DNA of 64,000 bases from Bryobacterales bacterium (GCA_020851555.1 JADZCM010000015.1:62001-126000); one strand, 5' to 3'. Shown: positions 46,811 through 56,141, counted from the stretch's first letter. Program-made: numbers and translations. The notes: generated by a model not told the origin, from the letters alone.

Positions 46811-47596
46811 ATGGAACGAAGAACCATGTTGGCGCTGGCGGGCGGCCTGGGCCCCGCCTCACTCCGCGCACTCGCCCAGACCGGTTCCTCCGCGAAGAAG
46901 ACCGGCGTGTACCTCATGGAGAGGTTCTACCTTCGGCAGGGCAGCCAGCAGGCTCGCATCCATGACTATTTGAGCAAGGCGGCGCTGCCGGCGTTGAGCA
47001 AGATCCACTCCGGACCGAAAATCGTCCTGGATAGCCTGATCACCGAACACAACCCGCAGGTTGTCATGATCCTGGGTTTTCAGTCTATCGAGGAGTTCTG
47101 GAGCGTCCGGGCCAGGTTGAATGCGGACCGGGAACTGGAGAAGGCGTTCGAAGCCTGGCAGTCGGGTCCCGAGCCTCCCTTCGAGGTGCAGACCAACGCC
47201 TTGCTGGAGGCCACCGAATACTCTCCGGAAGTGGTTCCCCTGGATCCGCCGCCGCAGACGCCGCGCATCTTCGAACTGCGCGTGTACCACTCCCCCACGT
47301 ACCGCCAGCTCACGGCGGTTCACGAGAGGTTCGCCGGGCCGGAGATCCGGATCTTCCACCGCGTGGGAGTTCACCCCATCTTGTACACGTCGACCGTCAT
47401 CGGCCCCGACATGCCCAATCTCACCTATCTGACGCCCTTTACCGATCTTGCGGCCCGGGAGAAGGCCTGGAACGCTTTCGGCGCGGACCCGGAATGGGCC
47501 AAGGCGCGGCAGGAGTCGATCGACAAAGGCGGCCAGATCGTGGAAAGCACCCAGATGCTGCTCTACCGCGCCGCCGCGTACTCGCCGGTTCGCTAA
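46811..47596 (+). CDS. NIPSNAP-family protein with export signal
   Basis: 261 aa. The leader RRTMLALAGGLGPASLRALA has an RR and a hydrophobic stretch (Tat-like). Two NIPSNAP/ferredoxin-like repeats follow: YLMERFYLRQGSQQARIHDY with VVMILGFQSIEEFWS, and IFELRVYHSPTYRQLTAVHE with NLTYLTPFTDLAAREKAW. Function of the family is not settled; dimeric alpha-beta barrel proteins of this kind include mono-oxygenases and heme proteins. The start at 46811 is 23 bp after the TlpA-like gene. Confidence 0.8.
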   Translation: MERRTMLALAGGLGPASLRALAQTGSSAKKTGVYLMERFYLRQGSQQARIHDYLSKAALPALSKIHSGPKIVLDSLITEHNPQVVMILGFQSIEEFWSVRARLNADRELEKAFEAWQSGPEPPFEVQTNALLEATEYSPEVVPLDPPPQTPRIFELRVYHSPTYRQLTAVHERFAGPEIRIFHRVGVHPILYTSTVIGPDMPNLTYLTPFTDLAAREKAWNAFGADPEWAKARQESIDKGGQIVESTQMLLYRAAAYSPVR

Positions 47597-47621
47597 GCGG
47601 CCGCGGGCCGGCGCCCGCCCA

Positions 47622-48935
47622 CTACCCGGCGGGCAGCATCTTGGCGACGTCGTTGTAGATCACAAACGCCATCACCATCAGCAGGAAGACAAACCCGAAC
47701 TTGAACACCGCTTCCTTCACCGGCATGCTGAGATCGCGCCGTATCAGCATCTCGAACAGCAGCATGAGGATCACCCCGCCGTCGAGGATCGGGATGGGCA
47801 GCAGGTTGATGATGGCCAGGTTCAGGCTGACGGCGGCCATCAGGTTGATGTAGGTATAAGCGCCCTGCCGCGCCGCATCGCCGGAAAGCTGTGCGATCCG
47901 CAGCGGTCCGTCGATCGACTTGGCCGACATCCGCTGCGCCACGATCCCGCGCAGCACTTCGTAGATCAAGGTGGCCCCCCGCACGTTCTGCCGCGCGGAT
48001 TCGGAGAGAGCCTGCGGGAACGGAAGCCGGGTGTACAAGACGCGCCGGTCCAGCCCGATGCCCACCCACCAGCGCTTCTCGGCCTGGTTGAACACGGGCT
48101 GGACGGTGACCACCTCGCGCCTGTCGCCGCGCAGAAACTCGATCCGCACCGGCTTGCCTTCGCTGGCGCGGATCACGTCGTGGACCTTGAAGAGGGAATG
48201 CACCCTCTCGCCGTTCAGGCTCAGGAGAAGGTCACCGGAACGTAGCCCCGCCTTCTGCGCGGGCAGACCGGCGCTCACCTGTGTCACTTCGATCTCCGCC
48301 TGCTGCGACCAGCCGGCGTATCCCACTCCCGCCTTCTCGGCCATCGTGGGGGTGACGGTCACGGCGAACGGCTTCCCGTCGCGCTCCAATCGCACCCGCA
48401 GGGGGCGGTTGGCGTTGGAGAGTTCGCGGATCGTCACGTCTTCCCAGGTGGGGTTGGGGATCCCGTCGATCTCCGTAATCCGGTCGCCCTCCTTGAGGCC
48501 CGCCTTCGCCGCCGGAGAGTCCGCCATCACGTGGCCGATGGTCGCGACGAGGTCCGCCTCCACGGGCTTCGGGTACCGGTAGAGGAACAGTCCCGTCAGG
48601 AGCGCGACAGCCAGGACGACGTTCATGAAGGGGCCGGCGAACGCGATCAAGAGCCGCTGCCAGCGGGGCTTCGCGAGAAACGAGCGCGGGTCGTCCGTGC
48701 CTTTGTCCCCCGGCTGCTCCCCGATCATCTTCACATAGCCGCCGAAAGGCACCGCAGCGACACGAAAATCCGTCTCGCCGCGGCGGAAGCCGAACAGCCG
48801 CGGCCCAAAACCAAAACTGAACACCTCCACGCGGACATCAAAGGCGCGAGCCACCAGGAAGTGCCCCAGTTCGTGGATCAGGATCATGACCCCGATCAGG
48901 ACCAGCAGCCAGAGTATGTTCTCGATGATCAGCAT
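47622..48935 (-). CDS. rseP: RseP-type site-2 intramembrane protease
   Basis: 437 aa. Membrane metalloprotease that cleaves anti-sigma factors and other single-pass proteins inside the membrane. The zinc site HELGHF (His21, Glu22, His25) is in the first helix and the second ligand region is NLLPIPILDGGVIL near 380. Two PDZ domains lie between (about 120-195 and 205-285), with SPAAKAGLKEGDRITEIDG and PAQKAGLRSGDLLLSLNG. Six bp from dxr, the common arrangement. A sigma/anti-sigma pair lies 6.5 kb away. Confidence 0.95.
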   Translation of the reverse strand: MLIIENILWLLVLIGVMILIHELGHFLVARAFDVRVEVFSFGFGPRLFGFRRGETDFRVAAVPFGGYVKMIGEQPGDKGTDDPRSFLAKPRWQRLLIAFAGPFMNVVLAVALLTGLFLYRYPKPVEADLVATIGHVMADSPAAKAGLKEGDRITEIDGIPNPTWEDVTIRELSNANRPLRVRLERDGKPFAVTVTPTMAEKAGVGYAGWSQQAEIEVTQVSAGLPAQKAGLRSGDLLLSLNGERVHSLFKVHDVIRASEGKPVRIEFLRGDRREVVTVQPVFNQAEKRWWVGIGLDRRVLYTRLPFPQALSESARQNVRGATLIYEVLRGIVAQRMSAKSIDGPLRIAQLSGDAARQGAYTYINLMAAVSLNLAIINLLPIPILDGGVILMLLFEMLIRRDLSMPVKEAVFKFGFVFLLMVMAFVIYNDVAKMLPAG

Positions 48936-48941
48936 GGTCTT

Positions 48942-50162
48942 CTAGCCGGCCGCCACCGGATTCGCTGCCACCGTGGCCCGGACGGCGCCTTTCTCCCCGT
49001 CTACGATGCTCCTGGCTACCTGCCGGGAGCGCCGGTCGATCTCGAGAACCTCTTCCACCGTACCCGCCGTGCGGCTTTCCATCCGGTCGAGGGTCTCTGC
49101 TACTATTCTAGCGATTTCCAGAAAGCCGATCTTGCCGCTGAGAAAAGCTTCCACGGCGACCTCATCGGCGGCATTCAAGGTGCAGGGAGCGGAACCGCCG
49201 GCCTCCTGCGCCTCATACGCCAGCCTCAGCAGCGGGAACTTGCCGAGGTCCGGAGGATGAAACTCCCAGGTCCGCGACTCGTCCCAGGAGAGCCGGGGCA
49301 CGGCAGCGGCGGTCCGGTCGGGGTAGGTGAGCGCATACTGGATGGGCATCCGCATGTCCGTCGTCGCAATCTGGGCCAGCACGCTGCCATCCACGTATTC
49401 CACCATGGCGTGGACCTTGGATTGGGGGTGAATCACCACGTCCACCTCGGAGGGCGAGAACCCGAACAGCCAGCAGGCCTCGATCACCTCGAAGCCCTTG
49501 TTCATCATGGTCGCCGAATCCAGGCTGATGCGCTTTCCCATCTTCCAGGTGGGATGATTCAGCGCCTGCTCCGGAGTCACCTGTCGAAGCTGTTCCAGCG
49601 GCGTTTTCCAGAACGGGCCTCCTGAAGCCGTCAGCAGGAGCCGCGCAACCTCGTCCTGGCGTCCTGCCCGCAGGCACTGGTGCGCTCCGTTGTGCTCACT
49701 GTCCACGGGGATCAATTCCGAGCCGCTGCGGGCGCAGGCCGCGGTGAGCAGTCCGCCGCTGGCCACCAGCAGCTCCTTGTTGGCCAGGCCGATGGTCTTG
49801 CCTGCATGGACCGCCGCGTGGGTCGCTTCCAGACCCGCCACCCCGACGATCGCGGCCATAACGAAGGTCACGCCGGATGCCACGGCCGCATCCACCCGCG
49901 CCTTGCCGCCAAAAGCCAATTCCGGCCACTTTGACCGCTGAAGGCCGCTCACACGGAGCGCCTCCCGCAGACGCGAGAGAGCCTCGCCATCGGCCACCAC
50001 GGCGACCCGCGGCCGGAACTCCAGGATCTGAGCCGCCAGCTCCTCGACGTTGCGGCCCGCCACCAGCGCGAAAATGTCGTAGAGGTGCCTGCTCTTTCTG
50101 ACCACGTCCAGCGTGCTTCTGCCGATCGAGCCGGTAGAGCCCAGGATGGTGAGTGTCTTCAT
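48942..50162 (-). CDS. dxr: 1-deoxy-D-xylulose 5-phosphate reductoisomerase
   Basis: 406 aa. Second step of the MEP isoprenoid pathway: DXP to 2-C-methyl-D-erythritol 4-phosphate with NADPH. The NADPH motif is ILGSTGSIGRSTLDV; GLANKELLVASGG, PVDSEHNGAHQCL (metal and substrate site), LTASGGPFWKTP, HPTWKMGKRISLDSATMMNK and HPQSKVHAMVEYVDGS are the family signatures. Cotranscribed with rseP. A possible promoter lies 210 nt upstream, in an AT-rich leader. Confidence 0.96.
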   Translation of the reverse strand: MKTLTILGSTGSIGRSTLDVVRKSRHLYDIFALVAGRNVEELAAQILEFRPRVAVVADGEALSRLREALRVSGLQRSKWPELAFGGKARVDAAVASGVTFVMAAIVGVAGLEATHAAVHAGKTIGLANKELLVASGGLLTAACARSGSELIPVDSEHNGAHQCLRAGRQDEVARLLLTASGGPFWKTPLEQLRQVTPEQALNHPTWKMGKRISLDSATMMNKGFEVIEACWLFGFSPSEVDVVIHPQSKVHAMVEYVDGSVLAQIATTDMRMPIQYALTYPDRTAAAVPRLSWDESRTWEFHPPDLGKFPLLRLAYEAQEAGGSAPCTLNAADEVAVEAFLSGKIGFLEIARIVAETLDRMESRTAGTVEEVLEIDRRSRQVARSIVDGEKGAVRATVAANPVAAG

Positions 50163-50470
50163 CGGAACGGATCCGAGGGACTGTCCTTATGCATAATAGC
50201 ATCCCTCTCCGGGCGTGGACGCAGAATCTTGCTCCCTTGGACGTTGGGACGCGCTTGATTAGGATTTCTTTCTTTGGGGGTGCCGGGGAGGAATTCTTGC
50301 TTCAGGGGTCTTTTGCTAGAGGTTAGTCTCGCTTTGGTGGGAGTTGCCTCCCCGGCTTAATTCCAATTCTAGAATATGATGCTGCGGAATGCAATAGGTC
50401 AATCTACATTTTTTGGGATTCTCTGCCGTCTATGGCATTATATAGTTGAAAACAAAGAGATTATATTTAT
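50163..50470. other. AT-rich spacer between dxr and the glycosyltransferase gene
   Basis: A 308-bp gap, with 50220-50470 much richer in AT than its surroundings. It contains a 10-bp perfect inverted repeat GCCGGGGAGG (50282-50291) and CCTCCCCGGC (50347-50356), 55 nt apart, and several TATAAT-like words on the minus strand. No gene is seen. It could be a leader, a terminator region or a remnant of inserted DNA. Confidence 0.5.
50373..50402 (-). promoter_or_regulatory. Possible sigma70 promoter for dxr-rseP
   Basis: On the minus strand TTGACC (50397-50402), an 18-bp spacer and CATATT (50373-50378), about 210 nt before the dxr start. The 10-bp inverted repeat at 50282-50356 would lie in the transcribed leader. 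Confidence 0.35.
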
Positions 50471-51601
50471 CTAGCACTTCAGTCTGAACCGCCCGTCCGG
50501 CAGCAGCGTGTAGCTTCTCCCTCGCCACTGCACGGTAGTCCCGAAAAAACCGGCTATCCAGAACGCGAAGGAGGCTAAGTCCTGAACGGGTACCAGGTAC
50601 CAGCGGCGGGCCGTGAGGGAATCTCCTAGTACCCACCCGGCAACAGCCCACGCCGCCAGGGCTCGCAGCAAAATGGCGGACGCAGCCAGCGGCCACCAGG
50701 CGGGGCCCGTGGTGAACAGGAGCAGCGCCAGCGGCAGAGGATACGTGAAGATTTGCCCAATGTAACCGGCAGGGCGCGACCGCCTCGTGCTGCGCGCCCA
50801 ACGTAACCGGTGCCGGATGTTGGCGCGGAGGCCCTGGCTCCCGATATGGTGCTCCACCGCGTTCGCCGAAAGGCTGACCAGCCAACCGGAGGCCGCCACT
50901 GCTTTTCCGAGCACGAAGTCCTCGGCCAGGTAGTCCTTCAGCCTCTCCATGCCGCCGATTGCCTCCACTGCCGCGCGCCGCGCCGCAATGGTGGGGCCCA
51001 CCGCGAACTTCATCCCCTCGACGATGCGCGCCACCAGTATTCCGCCCCAGAACTCGGTGTTCATCCCGAGCGCCTCCAGGAGGCTCCAGAAACTGTCACC
51101 CGGCACGGCGCGGTAGGGGCAAGTCGCCAGGCCCAGGCGTGGATCCTCGAATTCGGCGGCGATGCGTTGCAGCAGATCCGGCGTGACACGTATGTCGCTG
51201 TCGCTCATCACCAGCAGGTCATGGCGCGCGGCGGCCGTCATGCGGTCGAGACTGAACACTTTCGCATTCGGATAAGGAGGTTCGCCGGTTGTGATCAGAC
51301 GCGCCTGCACCTGCGGGTACTCGGCGCGCAGCCGCTCGACCACCGCAGCCGCCGGGTCCGAGGCTTCGCGCACGGCGAACAGCAGTTCGAAGTCGTGGTA
51401 GTCCTGCTCGAAGAAGCCGCGGAGGTTTTGATCGAGCCCGTCCTCGGCTCCCGCCAGAGGTTTGAGGACGCTTATCGGCGGCCCGGACGGAGAAGTGCGC
51501 TGCGCCGTTCGCAGATAGTGCCGGACGGCGAAAACCGTCAGCGCGCAGTAGGCCAGCGCCCCCGCCACCAGGGCGGCCAGCGCGGCAGTCAGCAACGCCA
51601 T
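50471..51601 (-). CDS. HpnI/ceramide-glucosyltransferase-like membrane glycosyltransferase (GT21)
   Basis: 376 aa. N-terminal helix (LLTAALAALVAGALAYCAL), a GT-A catalytic domain (about 40-260) with ISVLKPLAGAEDGLDQNL, DSDIRV (metal-binding Asp-x-Asp), CPYRAVPGD, EDFVLGKAV and the (Q/R)xxRW-type motif HRLRWARSTRRSRP, then three C-terminal helices. Closest in layout to HpnI, which adds GlcNAc to bacteriohopanetetrol, and to ceramide glucosyltransferase. No other hopanoid gene is nearby, so the acceptor is uncertain. Six bp upstream lies thrS, which may be cotranscribed. Confidence 0.8.
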   Translation of the reverse strand: MALLTAALAALVAGALAYCALTVFAVRHYLRTAQRTSPSGPPISVLKPLAGAEDGLDQNLRGFFEQDYHDFELLFAVREASDPAAAVVERLRAEYPQVQARLITTGEPPYPNAKVFSLDRMTAAARHDLLVMSDSDIRVTPDLLQRIAAEFEDPRLGLATCPYRAVPGDSFWSLLEALGMNTEFWGGILVARIVEGMKFAVGPTIAARRAAVEAIGGMERLKDYLAEDFVLGKAVAASGWLVSLSANAVEHHIGSQGLRANIRHRLRWARSTRRSRPAGYIGQIFTYPLPLALLLFTTGPAWWPLAASAILLRALAAWAVAGWVLGDSLTARRWYLVPVQDLASFAFWIAGFFGTTVQWRGRSYTLLPDGRFRLKC

Positions 51602-51607
51602 CCGATC

Positions 51608-53548
51608 CTACCCGGCCGCGTCTTTGGTGTCGATCAGTTTCCGGAGGCCGGCCAGAAACTCTTCCAAGGGCTTAGCCCCCTGATCGCCATGCTTGCGGTG
51701 GCGGACCGCAACCTCATCGTTTTGCTCCTCGCGATCCCCGACCACCAGCATGTACGGGATCTTCTGCAACTGCGCCTCGCGGATCTTCAGGTTGACCTTC
51801 TCGCTGCGGTCGTCGAGTTCCACTCGAACTCCGGACTCCTTCAGCCTCGCGGCCACCTGGCGCGCGTAGTCCACGTGCCGGTCGGTGATCGGAAGGACCA
51901 CGGCCTGAACCGGAGCCAGCCAGACCGGGAAGGCGCCGGCATAGTGCTCCAGCAGAATGCCGAAGAACCGCTCGACCGAGCCGTACAGCGCGCGGTGAAC
52001 CATCAGCGGCTGATGCGCCCTGCCGTCCTCGGCGATGTACTCGAGGTTGAAGCGTTTGGGCAGGTTGAAGTCGAACTGCACGGTGGACAATTGCCACCGG
52101 CGTCCGATGGCGTCCACGAGCTTGACGTCGATTTTCGGCCCGTAGAAGGCGGCCTCGTCCGGCATCAATTTCGCGTTCATGGCCAGGCGTGTGGCGGCCC
52201 TTTGGAGCGCGGTCTCGGCCAGGGCCCACTGCTCCGGCGTTCCGTCGTACTTGCCGCTCTTGCCGCCGTCCCAGGTGGAAAGCTCCGCCTCGTACTCCCG
52301 GAAGCCGTAGGTCTGAAGGACATCGGTGGCGAAGCCCAGGCAGTTGACGATCTCGTCCTCGATCTGGCCGGGCGTGCAGAAGATGTGCGCGTCGTCCTGC
52401 GTGAAGCCCCGCACGCGCATCAGCCCGTGCATGACCCCGGAGCGCTCATAGCGGTAGACCGTCCCGAGTTCCGCCAGCCTCACGGGCAGATCGCGGTAGC
52501 TGCGCAGCTTGTCCTGGTAGATGAGGATGTGGAACGGGCAGTTCATCGGCTTGAGCTGGTACTCGGCGTCGTCCAGGGTCATCCGGCTGAACATGTTCTC
52601 GGCATAGAAGCTGTAGTGCCCGGAGGTCTTCCACAGGTCGGCCCGCGCCACGTGCGGCGAGTAAACCAGCGAGTAACCGCGCGCCACGCACTGTTCGCGC
52701 ATCCAGTCTTCGAGGATTCGGCGGACGGTTCCGCCCTTGGGATGGAAAAAGATCAGGCCCGGCCCGGCCAGTTCCTGGATGCTGAACAGATCCAGCTCCC
52801 GGCCCAGCTTGCGGTGATCCCGCTTCTTCGCCTCCTCCAATTGGTGCAGGTAGGCGTCCAGTTCCTTCTTGCTGAAGAAGGCGGTGCCGTAGATGCGCTG
52901 CATCTGCGCGTTCTTCTCGTCGCCCCGCCAGTAGGCGCCGGCCAGGGACAGCACCTTGAAGGCCTTGATTCTGGAGGTGGAGGGAACGTGCGGTCCCCGG
53001 CAGAAATCGATGAAGTGCGGCCCCAGGGAGTACTCGGAGAACTCATCCCCGGCCCGTTCCTCGATCAGTTCGCACTTCATGTTTTCGCCCATGGCGGCGT
53101 ACTTCTTCAGCCCTTCGGCCTTGGGCGTGAGGCGCCGCTCGAACGGCAAGTCGCGGGCCTGCAACTCCCACATCTTGGCCTCGATCTTCTCGAGATCTTC
53201 TTGGGAGAACGGCGTCTCGCGCTGAAAGTCGTAATAGAAACCGTTGTCGGTTGCCGGGCCGATACCCAGCTTGGTGTCCGGGAACAACTCCAGGACCGCG
53301 GCGGCCATGAGGTGCGCGGCCGAGTGCCGGTAAACCTCCAGCGCCTCGGGGTCCTTCGGGGTCAGGATCGACAAGGTGGCGTCGGATTCAATAGGACGGG
53401 CGAGGTCATACAGTTCGCCGTTGACGCGCGCCGCAACCGCATCCTGGGCCAGGCGCTTGCTGATCGATGCGGCCACGTCGGCCGGCCGGGTCCCTGCCGG
53501 CACGGACTGTCGGCTGCCGTCCGGCAAAGTGATGGTAATGCTGCTCAT
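51608..53548 (-). CDS. thrS: Threonyl-tRNA synthetase
   Basis: 646 aa, normal length. Domains: TGS (1-62), editing N2 domain with HSAAHLMAAAV (His pair) and PCxxH-like residues, class II catalytic core with motif 2 region RYERSGVMHGLMRVRGFTQD, zinc-binding PMNCPFHILIY (Cys), and motif 3 (VHRALYGSVERFFGILLEH), and a C-terminal anticodon-binding domain from about 545. Charges tRNA-Thr. A weak ribosome-binding site precedes the ATG. Confidence 0.97.
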   Translation of the reverse strand: MSSITITLPDGSRQSVPAGTRPADVAASISKRLAQDAVAARVNGELYDLARPIESDATLSILTPKDPEALEVYRHSAAHLMAAAVLELFPDTKLGIGPATDNGFYYDFQRETPFSQEDLEKIEAKMWELQARDLPFERRLTPKAEGLKKYAAMGENMKCELIEERAGDEFSEYSLGPHFIDFCRGPHVPSTSRIKAFKVLSLAGAYWRGDEKNAQMQRIYGTAFFSKKELDAYLHQLEEAKKRDHRKLGRELDLFSIQELAGPGLIFFHPKGGTVRRILEDWMREQCVARGYSLVYSPHVARADLWKTSGHYSFYAENMFSRMTLDDAEYQLKPMNCPFHILIYQDKLRSYRDLPVRLAELGTVYRYERSGVMHGLMRVRGFTQDDAHIFCTPGQIEDEIVNCLGFATDVLQTYGFREYEAELSTWDGGKSGKYDGTPEQWALAETALQRAATRLAMNAKLMPDEAAFYGPKIDVKLVDAIGRRWQLSTVQFDFNLPKRFNLEYIAEDGRAHQPLMVHRALYGSVERFFGILLEHYAGAFPVWLAPVQAVVLPITDRHVDYARQVAARLKESGVRVELDDRSEKVNLKIREAQLQKIPYMLVVGDREEQNDEVAVRHRKHGDQGAKPLEEFLAGLRKLIDTKDAAG

Positions 53549-53619
53549 AAAGCTTGATTTTTCAGCGTAGCACAGGCGCGAACAGCGGCTTCACCGAAAG
53601 GCCCGGCAGGCCGCCCGGG

Positions 53620-55170
53620 CTACTTGAGGGGCATCCACTGGTAGCCGTCGCGCTTGAGCAGTTCGTTGGAGGCCTCCGGTCCTTCGGAGCCCGCTGGGTA
53701 GAAGCAAAGCGGCGACAGGGGGCTCTCCCATGCCTCAAGCACCGGCGTTACCACGGACCAGCCCGCCTCGATCATGTCGCCCCGCTTGAAAAGGCTGGCG
53801 TCGCCGTTCATCGCGTCGTAAAGCAGCGTTTCGTAGCCCGTCTGGCCCGCCTGGCCGAAGTAATCGCGGTAGCAGAAACGCATCTCCACCGGCCGCACCG
53901 TCACACGCGGCCCCGGCGCCTTGGCGGCAAACAGCAGCGAGATGCTCTCCTCGGGCTGGATACGCACGCGCAGGCGGTTGGCCGACGGAAGTTCCACGGA
54001 AGCCGCGCGGAACAGCGTCAGCGGCGCGTGGCGGAATTGAATGACGACTTCGGTGTTGCGCGCGGCCAGGCGCTTGCCCGTGCGGAGGTAGAAGGGGACG
54101 CCCGCCCAGCGCCAGTTGTCCACGGCCAGTTTCATGGCGGCATACGTCTCGGTTTCCGAGCCGGGCGCGACGCGCTCTTCTTCCCGGTAGCCGCGGAGGC
54201 GGACGCCCTCTACCTCGCCGCCCGTGTACTGAGCGCGTACCGCGCAAATCCCGCACTCCCGGGCGCCCAACGGTGGAATGGCGTGCAGTACTTTGACCTG
54301 CTCGTTGCGCACTGCGTCGGCGGAAAAGGAGCTGGGCGGCTCCATGGCGGTCAGCGCGAGCACCTGCATCAGGTGACTCGGGACCATGTCCCGCAATGCT
54401 CCAGTGTGGTCGTAGTAGCCTCCGCGCGCTTCCACGCCGAGCGTCTCGGCCACGGTGATCTGCACGTGATCGATGTAGCGCCGGTTCCAGACCGGCTCGA
54501 AGATGCCGTTGGCGAACCGCAGGACCAGGATGTTCAGCACGGTCTCCTTGCCCAGGTAGTGGTCGATCCGGTAGATCTGCTCCTCCGCGGCGACGCGCAG
54601 CAAGTCGCGGTTCAACTGCCGGGCGGACGCCAGATCCCGGCCGAACGGTTTTTCCACCACCACCCGGCGCGAGCGCCCCTCGGTCTGGCGGAGCAAGTCC
54701 GCCCGGCCCAGGCGTTCCGTCACCTCAAGGAAGAACTCGGGGGCGGTCGCCAGGTAGAAGAGGTAGTTGCCGCCCGTGGCGCGGTTCTGGTCCACCTCCC
54801 GAAGCGCGGCAGCGAGCCGCTGGTAACCGTCCGCATCGGTGAAGTCGGACTGGACGAAACTCAGCCTGGAGAGCAGCCATTCCGCCTCTGCGGCGCCACC
54901 GGCGCGCCTGCCATCTGCATCCTGGAGGTTTGCTCGTATCTGCTCGCGAAACTGCTGCTGGCTGAGGTCACCCCGCCCGAAACCCACCACCGCGAACTGT
55001 TCCGGCAACAGACGCTCTCTGGCCAGGTTCCAGAGGGCCGGAAACAACAGCCGTTTGGCCAGGTCGCCCAGGACGCCGAAGATCACCAGGACACAGGGAC
55101 CTGCGGGCTGGGACCGGGAGATCTGATCGGCGGCTTCACCGAACTGCACCGGCTGTGGAATTGAGCTCAA
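53620..55170 (-). CDS. zwf: Glucose-6-phosphate 1-dehydrogenase
   Basis: 516 aa. First step of the oxidative pentose phosphate (and Entner-Doudoroff) pathway. NADP motif IFGVLGDLAKRLLFPALW; VVVEKPFGRDL; catalytic RIDHYLGKE. The start is a TTG at 55170 with GGGAGGGAGG 8 nt upstream, so I accept a non-ATG start; no in-frame ATG lies close by. The N-terminal 25 residues are an extra tail. No 6-phosphogluconolactonase or gnd gene is adjacent. Confidence 0.93.
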   Translation of the reverse strand: MSSIPQPVQFGEAADQISRSQPAGPCVLVIFGVLGDLAKRLLFPALWNLARERLLPEQFAVVGFGRGDLSQQQFREQIRANLQDADGRRAGGAAEAEWLLSRLSFVQSDFTDADGYQRLAAALREVDQNRATGGNYLFYLATAPEFFLEVTERLGRADLLRQTEGRSRRVVVEKPFGRDLASARQLNRDLLRVAAEEQIYRIDHYLGKETVLNILVLRFANGIFEPVWNRRYIDHVQITVAETLGVEARGGYYDHTGALRDMVPSHLMQVLALTAMEPPSSFSADAVRNEQVKVLHAIPPLGARECGICAVRAQYTGGEVEGVRLRGYREEERVAPGSETETYAAMKLAVDNWRWAGVPFYLRTGKRLAARNTEVVIQFRHAPLTLFRAASVELPSANRLRVRIQPEESISLLFAAKAPGPRVTVRPVEMRFCYRDYFGQAGQTGYETLLYDAMNGDASLFKRGDMIEAGWSVVTPVLEAWESPLSPLCFYPAGSEGPEASNELLKRDGYQWMPLK

Positions 55171-55490
55171 CGCTTCATCCTCCCTCCCCTGCTGCCGGGG
55201 ACCCTGCCCTCCGTGGGCAGTGCGGCGAATCCGGGCCCCGGTCTCTTTACACTATACGATTCGGCCCCTCGCAGTCCGGACGCGTTACGGCGCTACTCGG
55301 TTGCGCGCCTCCCGCCCGGATGAAGCTTGGAAGGCAGACAGCACCTTTATCCTCAGCAAGTTACCTTCAGGCCTGGATGGCGGGAGGACGGCCGCAATCG
55401 CCCGCCCGGCTGCCCCCCGAGCCGCCCTTTGCGCCGCGATCTCACCGGCGGGCCGGCGGCTTCGAGTTGTCACACACCCGCCACAATGGG
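55171..55490. other. Divergent intergenic region, no gene seen
   Basis: Between zwf and the sigma-factor gene. In-frame sequence upstream of the sigma start continues open, but it has no ribosome-binding site and does not resemble a sigma factor. It should hold promoters for both genes; none is clear. Confidence 0.45.
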
Positions 55491-56141
55491 ATGATAGGTA
55501 GCGAACTCACGCCTGGCATGGCTCAACTGACTGCTCAAACGGCTTACTCCGACGAATCCGATCTTGTAGCCCGCGCCAAGGCCGGCGACGGGGCAGCCTT
55601 CACCGTACTGGTAAATCGTTACGAACGCCGGATCTTTCGGCTGGCCAAACACATCACACAGAATGAGGAGGACGCCGAGGACGTTCTCCAGGATGCGTTC
55701 CTGAAAGCCTACGAGCATATCCGCGGCTTCCAGGAGCAGTCCAGGTTTTACACGTGGCTTGTACGGATCGCAGTCAACGAAGCCCTGATGAAACTGCGCA
55801 AGCGCAGGAGCGGCAAGCTGTTCTCGCTCGACGAGGACGTGGATACGGGGGAGGAAACCGTACCCCGCGAAATCGCGGTATGGGACAACCCGGAACAGCG
55901 CTACTCGCAGGAGGAACTGCGCACGATCTTGCAACAGACCATCGACAGTCTGCCGCCCATCTTCAGGACCGTATTCGTGCTGCGGGACGTGGACGAACTG
56001 TCCACGGAAGAAACGGCCTCGGCCCTGGGGATTTCCGTACCAGCCGTCAAGAGCAGACTGTTGCGCGCCCGGTTGCAGCTTCGCGACAAGCTGACACGAT
56101 TTTTCAAACGGAAGGCAGATGATGTCTTTGCTTACCTGTAA
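55491..56141 (+). CDS. ECF-type RNA polymerase sigma factor (sigma24-like)
   Basis: 216 aa. Region 2 (about 30-100): FTVLVNRYERRIFRLAKHI, DAEDVLQDAFLKAYEHI and YTWLVRIAVNEALMKLRK. Region 4 (about 145-205): IDSLPPIFRTVFVLRDVDEL and STEETASALGISVPAVKSRL, the DNA-reading helix. The stretch between (about 100-145) is acidic and variable. I start at 55491; 55518 is the alternative, both with weak ribosome-binding sites. It overlaps the anti-sigma gene by 23 bp. Confidence 0.92.
   Translation: MIGSELTPGMAQLTAQTAYSDESDLVARAKAGDGAAFTVLVNRYERRIFRLAKHITQNEEDAEDVLQDAFLKAYEHIRGFQEQSRFYTWLVRIAVNEALMKLRKRRSGKLFSLDEDVDTGEETVPREIAVWDNPEQRYSQEELRTILQQTIDSLPPIFRTVFVLRDVDELSTEETASALGISVPAVKSRLLRARLQLRDKLTRFFKRKADDVFAYL

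Noticed and set aside
50810-53557. 915-codon plus-strand open frame opposite thrS and the glycosyltransferase
   Set aside because: A shadow of two genes with certain identities; no ribosome-binding site or domain.
53554-55164. 536-codon plus-strand open frame opposite zwf
   Set aside because: Antisense shadow of a well-supported enzyme.
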